Shown here piece by piece: positions 56,844 through 64,000 of a DNA stretch of 64,000 bases; positions within the stretch are counted from its first letter, which is position 1, and each line of letters starts with the position of its first letter. The position numbers were made by a program, and so were the translations under genes. Origin of the DNA: Dendrolimus kikuchii (Eukaryota > Arthropoda > Insecta > Lepidoptera > Lasiocampidae). Under the pieces are notes generated by a model. That model did not search any database and was not told where the DNA came from. It saw nothing but the letters and a program-made list of their open reading frames with translations. Location of the stretch: NCBI GenBank assembly GCA_019925095.2, contig CM034406.1, positions 12,992,388-13,056,387 on the forward strand. The letters are read 5' to 3'.

Positions 56844-57272
56844 GTTTTGTATATACAGACTCTTTATAGTGAAGCTATTGAACCTACTTAGATAAAAGTA
56901 ATATGCTTTGACATCTTTAGAGGAATAAACCAAAACTAATGGTGTCACTTATTTGAATTTTGTATTCCATGTAAAACATCTAAGGTACAAATAAAACTCA
57001 TATTATAAACTTATGCCTTTATTAGTTTTATTTTAATAAAAACTATTGTAAATTCGTTAATTTTTTAATAACTAAGTGATTTTAGAGGGGAAGTCATAAG
57101 GAATAACGTTTGTAATTAAATAAGTGTTCTGAAGGTGTTTTGTTTTTTTTTATCACGCGGTCCCTTGATAAGTTTAAAATTTGAATCACTCTCACTTATG
57201 GTGCAGCGCACTTATCTTGAGGTGCGTTGCGGTAATGTGTTACGGACTTTAGAGTCAGCAACACAATTAAAA

Positions 57273-57328
57273 TAGATTGTAATAGAGAGGTAAGTAATTT
57301 AGACTATTTACCTCTCTATTACAATCTA
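57273..57328. repeat. Perfect 21-bp inverted repeat
   Basis: The word at 57273-57293 (TAGATTGTAATAGAGAGGTA plus A) and its exact reverse complement at 57308-57328 are separated by 14 bases. It lies next to a longer hairpin. Confidence 0.75.
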
Positions 57329-57334
57329 ATTAAT

Positions 57335-57410
57335 CTGTTTTGGATATCAAAATAAGAGTACGTGTTTTTCTTAGGAAAAACACGTACTCTTATTTTGATA
57401 TCCAAAACAG
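57335..57410. repeat. Perfect 35-bp inverted repeat with 6-base loop
   Basis: Arms 57335-57369 and 57376-57410 are exact reverse complements over 35 bases, with CTTAGG between them. Left arm starts CTGTTTTGGATATC and ends CGTGTTTTT. It could form a long hairpin in DNA or RNA. Confidence 0.85.
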
Positions 57411-57411
57411 C

Positions 57412-57536
57412 ATAGCTAGCTAGCATGCTAACGTTTTATCGCCGACATAAAGCTTCCATCCCTTTCTGGCATATACGCAAGTGCGAGCGAGACGGCAACA
57501 TACGAAACGACGATAAAATTTAGCATGTTAGAGATG
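57412..57536. mobile_element. Small MITE
   Basis: TAGCATGCTAACGTTTTATCG on the left is inverted, imperfectly, as CGATAAAATTTAGCATGTTA on the right. The core holds GCGAGCGAGACGGCAAC. It abuts the hairpin at 57410. Confidence 0.55.
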
Positions 57537-57799
57537 GGCAGATGGCACTGTACTACGCCATATGTTTGTTTTGTGGTCACTGGGTTGTCAAACGACAACT
57601 TTATCAAATCAGTGTAGCAACTTTTAAAAATCGTCATATCGTTTACTTGATAAATTTGAAACACGAACTTGTCTTAGATTTCACACATCTAAATCAAAGT
57701 ATCTTTGCACATAACAATATACTCACTTCCTATTAAAGTATAAATTCTACAAATAATTAATACTCAATAATATTTAAAATAAAATGAGCCAAGGACGTT

Positions 57800-57875
57800 T
57801 ATCGATAAAACCTAATAACATTAAAATCTTCTGGGCAGCACTAAAACCGCCATGTTTAGTGGCCAGATGACGTCA
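57800..57875 (+). promoter_or_regulatory. RANBP1 upstream elements: DRE, YY1-like and CRE
   Basis: Within 250 bp of the RANBP1 ATG lie TATCGATA (57800-57807, the DREF element of proliferation genes in insects), CCGCCATGTTT (57847-57857, YY1/Pho-like) and a perfect TGACGTCA (57868-57875, CRE/ATF). Matches are exact; function is inferred from position and known consensus sequences. Confidence 0.55.
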
Positions 57876-58047
57876 CAGTGGCACGCATTTTTTATTGACG
57901 TTTCATTTCCATAGGTTTCCTACTTCAGTGATCTGAACCAATCCGTAGTAGTTTGTGATCTGAACTTCGTTGACTTTGTTGATAAAATTTTAAAAAGCCG
58001 ATTTTTTTTTGAGAAATAAATCTAATCTCAAATTATATATCGTTAAA

Positions 58048-60993
58048 ATGTCTTCGCCGGTAAGCTTTATTACAACTTACCGTCCATACAAGACAGCTAC
58101 AATTTAAGTGGTGCTTTTTCAATACTTATTGTTTTCCAATTACATGGTTCAACATGGTGCAGACGGAGGAAAGCGTTAGGCGCAATAGCGAGAGTGAAGC
58201 TGGTGAGGCAGAGGTTTCAGAGCACGAACCTCATTTCGAGCCAATCGTCTCATTACCCTTAGTGGATTTGCATACCAATGAAGAAGACGAGGAAGAGCTG
58301 GCAAAAATTCGCGCTAGGCTTTACAGATATGACACTGGTGATCATGAATGGAAGGTATCAATTCTAATTTATTTACTTGTTATCGGTATTATTTATTCAA
58401 TTATTAAATTACTAAGTAATGTTTTTGTATTTGTTGTTTGTCAAAGTTTTTTTAGGGTTGGAAGCCATTGTAATTTCTTTGTTCTTTTGTCTATTTTAAA
58501 TAGTGCACAAAAAAGATAACATCTTAAAGAAATTTAGGAATTATTTAATTCAAAGTAATTAAGTTATTTTTTGGTAGTTTTTTATTGTTTAAAGCAGCCA
58601 AACAGAAAATGGGTCAAGTGATGGAAGGAACCATTGCCTATGGATGTTTGCAACACCAGGGGCATTGTCACCACATTGTCAGCCTCTTAAGGCGATTGGT
58701 TTCATCATATTAGTGCAGCTGCACAATGCAAGGTTAATGTTGTATGCTCTTTAACCAGGGTTGGTAGCCATCTAGACAGACAAATGCCCTACAACTTGGC
58801 TGTCTGTTTTTATGTAGTCTTATGACAGGCTTCCTGGCTGCAGGAATCAGTATTATTTCTCTGTCCCTGAATAGATTTAATAAGATCTTAATAAGATATA
58901 AGACCTTAGTTTTAAATAAAGAATACACAATTTGAAACTCAAATCAAAAGTAATTTCTAAAATACTATCAAAATTTTTGTATTACATTGATACTCTTGCA
59001 TTTTTTTGTATATTCTATCTATAATTAGATTTAATAGAAAAAATATATATTAGACTATCAATTCATAACAAAAGCATTGTAGATGGAGCAAACAAATAAT
59101 TTCGGAATAGAGTCAAATCAACTAGATACTTTTGATAAAGACTCAGAAGTCTCAGCCTCATAGATTTTATATAAGCTGCCAACTTATGTTATAAGCAGGT
59201 ACAAGTAAAAGCAGTCAAATAGTGCATTAATTATTGTTTGAAAAGGAATTAAAATGATTTCTATTATAATATTTTAAAAGTTAAGTGATATTTTTACACC
59301 TGTTCTTTTATATGTAAAAATATTATTATTTATTGAAATGTTTGTTTGCATCTCTATCAAACTTTGACATTTATATAGTAGTAATGGTTTTATTCAGAGA
59401 CATCTCTATTATCATTTTAGGAAAGGGGTACAGGTGATATAAAACTCCTTCGACACAAGATAAACAACACAGTAAGGGTCGTGATGAGACGTGACAAGAC
59501 CCTTAAGGTGTGTGCAAACCATTTCATTACTCCAGATATTAGGATGAATGTTCACTGTGGCTCTGATAAAGCTTTCAATTGGTCAGTCTTTGCTGATTAC
59601 GCTGATGAAACTTGCAAACAAGAGCTATTGGCTATTAAGTTTGGAAATCCACAAAGTAAGTGTATATTTTTAGTATTCCTATAGGCTAATTATGGTAGAC
59701 TACTATATTATTATAATAAATGGTAGATAAATGCACACATTGTATGTTATTTTTGTTTAAACAAGTGACATCTGTGTCACAACTAATATCTAAGTTGTGT
59801 GAAAATACCTGCATAAATGTTTCTTGAGTTTGTTTAATTAGCATCCAAGAGAGTGCACATTATCATCATCAATAGCTGGACCTTGTAACTATATAATTTT
59901 ATTTTATACAAATTTTTTAAAAATTGTTACATTATACTAATACTTGTTACTAATTTGAGGAAAAAAGTAATATCACCAAAAAATTTAGTTTCAAGTTCCT
60001 ACGCTGAGCCACTGACATCATGACTACAGTGCGTCTTCTGTTTAGTTGGATAGAGGAAAAGATCATGATTTTCCAGGCTATACGAAAGAGGGCTGCTGCT
60101 GTATAGTCCTTGCAGCATAACCTCAGCTTTGCATATGTGTGAGTTCTAGCTGTACCGGAGGTGAAGTGCAGAAAGTGCACAGCGGGGAGCTGATACAGAG
60201 GGCAACAGTCCTGCACGGCACCTACAGACCATATCTCTCACTACACTATCTGTGTGTACTTCACATATGCAAAACTGAGTTTATGTGGCAAGGACTATAC
60301 TATAATGTGGGCAGACATCTGCAAGCACAGTGGTATATTTTTTTTCTGAGGTTATTACATACAATGCCATAATATTATTGTTTATTTACTACTAGAATTC
60401 GTAGTAGACAGGCTGATGGCCCACCTGATGGAAAGTCCTTACATTATCCATGGTGAATTGGAGATTTTGTTTCAAGCAAGATTTTGAAAATATGTCAGGC
60501 AGGAGTAATGGTTAAAATTTAAAATGATCCAAATGAACATCTAATTAATAGAGTAGTGCTAGTGCCATATTGGAAAAAGAAGTTTATCTATGATTATATT
60601 GGAAATCATGTTCTTTATGTTTCCTTAAGTTGATGAGATATAGGATGAAAAGTCTATATTGTTAAATATATTACAAAATGTCAGTTGCAACAAATAGCCC
60701 CCCCATTGTTATTTTTTTTTATCTGTTAATTTAGATGTTATTGGCTTTCAGATGCTGAACTATGGAAAAAGAAGTTTGCGGAAGCTCAAGAAATTGTCAG
60801 AACAAAATGCAGTCTATACAATGATCAGTCATCAGATGATGAAAGTAGTATTACAAGAAGTGAAGATACGGACACACCTGAACCGAAAAGTTCAGACAAA
60901 TCCCAAGAAAAAGATGTCAAGGAAGAAGCCGAGTCTGAAGGTGTTGTACTAAAATTGAAAGAACTCAAAGTGGAGTGTGAAAAGTCAGACTAA
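58048..60993 (+). CDS. RANBP1: RANBP1, Ran-specific GTPase-activating cofactor
   Basis: RanBP1 binds Ran-GTP through one Ran-binding domain, helps RanGAP hydrolyse GTP and releases export complexes at the cytoplasmic face of the nucleus. Exons: 58048-58059, 58163-58354, 59421-59655 and 60752-60993, with GT-AG borders and matching phases, giving 226 residues. An acidic N-terminus (EESVRRNSESEAGEAEVSEH) precedes the domain: HFEPIVSLPLVDL, ARLYRYDTGDHEWKERGTGD, IKLLRHKINNTVRVVMRRDK, CANHFITPD and FNWSVFADYAD. A Lys/Glu-rich C-terminal tail follows, ending VECEKSD. The tiny first exon encodes only MSSP, so that start is the least certain point. AATAAA at 61204-61209 is the likely polyadenylation signal. 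A family A repeat lies in the second intron. Confidence 0.95.
58600..58872 (-). repeat. Family A repeat, diverged minus-strand copy
   Basis: Within the RANBP1 intron; ATGGAAGGAACCATTGCCTA, GGTTGGTAGCCATCTAGAC and CCTGGCTGCAGGAATC follow the family order. It is more diverged than other copies. Confidence 0.55.
60101..60300. mobile_element. MITE in the last RANBP1 intron
   Basis: TATAGTCCTTGCAGCATAAC with CTTTGCATATGTGTGA on the left is inverted as TCACATATGCAAA and GGCAAGGACTATA on the right (arms about 40 bp). A short family A scrap follows at 60400-60450. Confidence 0.6.
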
Positions 60994-61203
60994 AGTAATG
61001 TTAGTTAACTCAAGTACCTTTATAAGAGGCCAACTGATAATTCAACAAAATTAACTAACCTAAAATTAAAGCTGATTTTATTGACATTGTTTCATAGGCT
61101 GGAATGATTTTGGTGCAAAAAGCACAAGTTTAGGGTTCTTTTTTGTCTTCAAAATCCTGACAAAAGGCCACATGTATCGTAAAAACTTGCACTTCGTACA
61201 TTA

Positions 61204-61209
61204 AATAAA
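61204..61209 (+). terminator. Polyadenylation signal of RANBP1
   Basis: AATAAA about 210 bases past the RANBP1 stop codon, followed by AT-rich sequence. Assigned by position. Confidence 0.5.
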
Positions 61210-61504
61210 TAATTTTATTTTTTAATATTTTAATTTGAAAATTAATCACAGTGTTTGTTGAATGATTGTGACAAAAAACGGGCAATGCAGATTAGGGACA
61301 TATTTGCATAGTAGGGTAGTTGACAGTGAAATAAATTGGGACACTTTATCTTCTTACAAAACAATGATGCTCCCTAGATTTTGTAAGAGCATAGTAGGTT
61401 ATGACGTCATATCTTTAATGAGTCTCACCCTAATTTTGAGTGCATTATTTACAACAACTGACAAAGGTAGAGGTAACATAATTTAACATAATTGAATTAC
61501 TATT

Positions 61505-61740
61505 GCTATATACAGGTGAATTTTTCAAGTGGGCCTCTGTGGCCAAATCCGAAACTATGTTATTTGAAAAATTCTCAAAGGAATCCGGCCGATTTTGATG
61601 AAAGCGAGTTCTCAGGCATTAAATCAGTCGATTGTGAAAAAAGAAGACTTATTACATTAATTCATAGTTTGTAAGAATCAATTATCTCTGTAAAAGAGTG
61701 TCAAACATCAAAATAAGAGAAAGGGTTGGGAACATCGGAC
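61505..61740 (+). repeat. Family H repeat
   Basis: Shares, in order, GGTGAATTTTTCAAGTG, GCCAAATCCGAAACTAT, GGCCGATTTTGATGAAA and GTCAAACATCAAAATAAGAG with 35029-35500. Uninterrupted here. Class unknown. Confidence 0.5.
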
Positions 61741-61869
61741 CACAGGTACCTTGTCGCCACGCTTTGATGTATGCCTCCCAAAAGGGGTGCCCCTGGGATC
61801 AGGACTCAAGACTCCCCAATATCATTGATCTCGACTTGGTACCTGATGGTAGTGACCATAGCGACCCCT

Positions 61870-62240
61870 CTGACGTCTCTATATGTCTCTCTGTCCCCCT
61901 GTCTGCACAATATTTCTTTTTATTCCATACTACTCTATTCTAACATACATCTGTGACACTACAAATAATTATTATCCGTCACACAATGCATCCATCTCTT
62001 TTGTTCAACTTTTACATTTGTACCTATCAATCTTCCAGTTTAACATTATTTTTGTCATGTGACTTTCATCCCTCCTCATTACATGCCCACATCACATTAG
62101 TCTTCTTCCTCTTAATTTTTCAGTCTCGGGGTGCAACTTTCAAAGATCCCTTTATTTACACATTTCTCGCTATACCTATAAATACATATTATAATACCAC
62201 AGATCCATTTCAACATTCTCATTTCAGCTCTTTGGAGATG
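61870..62240 (-). mobile_element. Non-LTR retrotransposon tail relic
   Basis: The minus strand near 62090-62040 reads CGHVMRRDESHMTKIMLN-like residues across frame breaks, the usual G-H-V-x-R tail. The lower part resembles the relic at 2265-2412. No intact reading frame. Confidence 0.5.
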
Positions 62241-64000
62241 TTTTTGGTCTAGTACTCTAGTGGGCCCAACATTTGGACTTATTACAGATTTATATATCTG
62301 ACCTTTAAATTATTATGTTTATAGTGAATGCATAATATTACAGTTGGTGATACTTGTGATGTGTATGTAAATGTGGTTTGCACTTTAGTGCACTACAATT
62401 GGATTTGATATTCCATAAGAGTTTCTTGAATAATTCTTTATTGTTACTGCATTTTCTAATTTTAAGAGTGAGTTCTATTATTCTATGAGTCTTACTATAG
62501 TGACGATATAAATGTTTGACAGTTTACCCACATGAGCATTAATTTGCATTTAAGATAAGAATATCCATGAAGCGCTGCTCTAATGTTGATATAATTATAT
62601 GACTAAACACTACCAACTTAACCATACTGGCCTGTGGTAGGATGTCACCATACAAGAAAAATACTAAGTACCAAATATCATATCATATATCATAATACTC
62701 GTAGCTCAATTGAAAATGTAACTGAATAATCTAAGTCTTACTATTGTAGTGGGTGCCACAAGATTTTCTTCCTTTGCGTTTTGTTATAGAAAAACATCAC
62801 TAGCCTTTCAACCAACGTTTTACTGTTTAAAAGATTTTTTGGAGTTTACTCCTTAAAGCCGCGTTTCCACCTGAAAGTGAACTCGAGGAAGTCTTGCATG
62901 AGTCACTTGTAATATTGTTTTCACAATTGTACTACTTACTGCAATAAATATCTTGCGAGTAGCTCGCGGATCAAATACTATCGCAACTTATACATGAGAG
63001 CTTACGAGTGTCGCGAAAACGATTGCAATTTAGTCTATACTGTGAAGTCTAGCTGTAGAATCCGTTTTCATATAGGGCTCCCGGTATGGACATTTTATGA
63101 GGAGTGAAATAATACAAGTGTAATTAAAAAAATTACGTTATTTCTACTTCCCTATATTAGAGTGAACAAAAGAAAAAACAAATCCGTCTGGTTTTTGTTA
63201 ATTGAAGTAATTGGTTAATCCTATATGTTAATGTTTATCTGTCCATATACTAGCTTGCTTACAAACATGAGTTTTAGCGAAACTACTACTATAATTCTGT
63301 CAGGCGCTCAAATATTACTTATATGATTTTAATTTTTAATTAATATCTTAGTGAGTGTGTTTTGTGTTTATATTATGTGTATTTTCTACTGGGTAAATAG
63401 TTATCTGTATGTCTGTTCATTAATGTTTAAAAAGTAAACTCCAGTTGTGCGTAGGAAAGAGCTGACAAACACACATAAAAAATCTGAAAGAGACTTCTTA
63501 AGTCTTTTCCTTAACATGTTTTAAATAGTATAATGTTGGTTGATAGTCAAGTGAGGTTTTATTTTAATATAGAAACGCAAGTGAAAATAGATTTGTAGCG
63601 CTTTCTGTAAAGTTAGGATTTAGAGGCTTTTTCATAGCTACATTTTTTATGAAGTCATCGGTATTCCTAATATTCTTCTTCTATGACGTCATCGCTCTTA
63701 AGTGCACAGTTGTGTTGGTATAGTAGTATATATAGAAGGCTGTGCTTTTAACATGATTAGATCAGTTCTCATAATTATATTGTAATACAGTTGTGTACTA
63801 ATGGCGGGTTTTTATATGTTACTAACCGTTTATTTGCCTTACTACTGGTTAAAATTTTACATAAGCTCCTTACAAGTAATGTTAAATTTCTAACAATGGT
63901 AAGTCAAATGAATGGTTAGTAAGCTATAGGAATCAGCAATAAATGGAGTTGTAAGAATTAATAGATTTCCATTTTAGACTGTGATCTTTTGGTATATTTG
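62241..64000. other. Right-end gene-free sequence
   Basis: AT-rich. A GCGTTTCCACCTGAAAGTG block at 62860-63060 looks like a decayed mobile element. A foldback of family G is at 63817-63926 (ACTAACCGTTTATTTGCC inverted as CAAATGAATGGTTAGTAAG). No exon was recognised. Confidence 0.45.
63817..63926. mobile_element. MITE family G, longer copy
   Basis: Arms 63817-63856 and 63882-63925 are imperfect inverted repeats around an AT-rich core. A relative is at 43734-43797, and a single arm near 43371-43415. Confidence 0.55.

Larger units (their letters stand above)
56844..57799. other. Interval between THAP and RANBP1 genes
   Basis: Contains the THAP 3' UTR (AATAAA at 56990-56995), two hairpins (57273-57328 and 57335-57410) and a small MITE (57412-57536). 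The remainder is AT-rich without recognised exons. Confidence 0.5.

Noticed and set aside
57428..57664. 78-residue minus-strand frame
   Set aside because: It covers a small MITE (57412-57536) and AT-rich flank and has no family features.

Overview
This is a eukaryotic nuclear window, AT-rich, with small spliced genes (GT-AG introns) separated and invaded by many transposable elements. Several features point to a lepidopteran (moth or butterfly): non-LTR tails ending in (ATGT)n, an R1-clade retrotransposon, many short foldback MITEs, tRNA-headed SINEs, and dispersed repeats of the kind common in lepidopteran introns. I cannot name the species. No bacterial, plasmid or CRISPR features are present.

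Layout, left to right. UFD1 (+, 3' part, exons between 2087 and 4749). A gene-free stretch with small MITEs. ARPC4 (-, single exon, 9826-10332), divergent from RAB35 (+, four exons, 11281-16889), with a MITE between them. A gene-poor stretch to 23.4 kb. A nested block at 23.4-25.5 kb: a MITE (family D) holds an R1-clade retrotransposon 3' end, which in turn holds an inverted, truncated copy of a THAP gene. UQCR10 (+, 25708-26781). LZTR1 (-, 15 coding exons between 27817 and 49678), full of insertions in its introns. A foldback-like composite element (51.1-53.2 kb), a head-to-tail array of R1-clade 3' ends (53.2-55.1 kb) and half of another family D MITE. The apparently parental THAP gene (+, 55625-56843). 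Hairpins, and then RANBP1 (+, 58048-60993). Only relics follow to the right end.

The genes are housekeeping genes with unrelated jobs: ubiquitin/p97 adaptor, Arp2/3 subunit, endocytic-recycling GTPase, complex III subunit, cullin-3 adaptor, DNA-binding THAP protein and Ran cofactor. They do not form one pathway. UFD1, LZTR1, RANBP1 and UQCR10 all have human orthologues on chromosome 22q, which suggests retained ancestral linkage. A YY1/Pho-like motif lies about 145-190 bp upstream of the ATG of three of the genes.

The most unusual signal is the repeated use of one short word inside MITE family D, GYGCTGTGTGATC, as the insertion site of R1-clade retrotransposons. It is seen as a 15-bp target duplication at 23652/25380 and as the junction between successive copies of the 53-55 kb array. 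This looks like a target-specific non-LTR element whose target is a DNA transposon. Exon coordinates are hand-derived from splice sites, reading phase and protein-family similarity; no alignment or database search was run.
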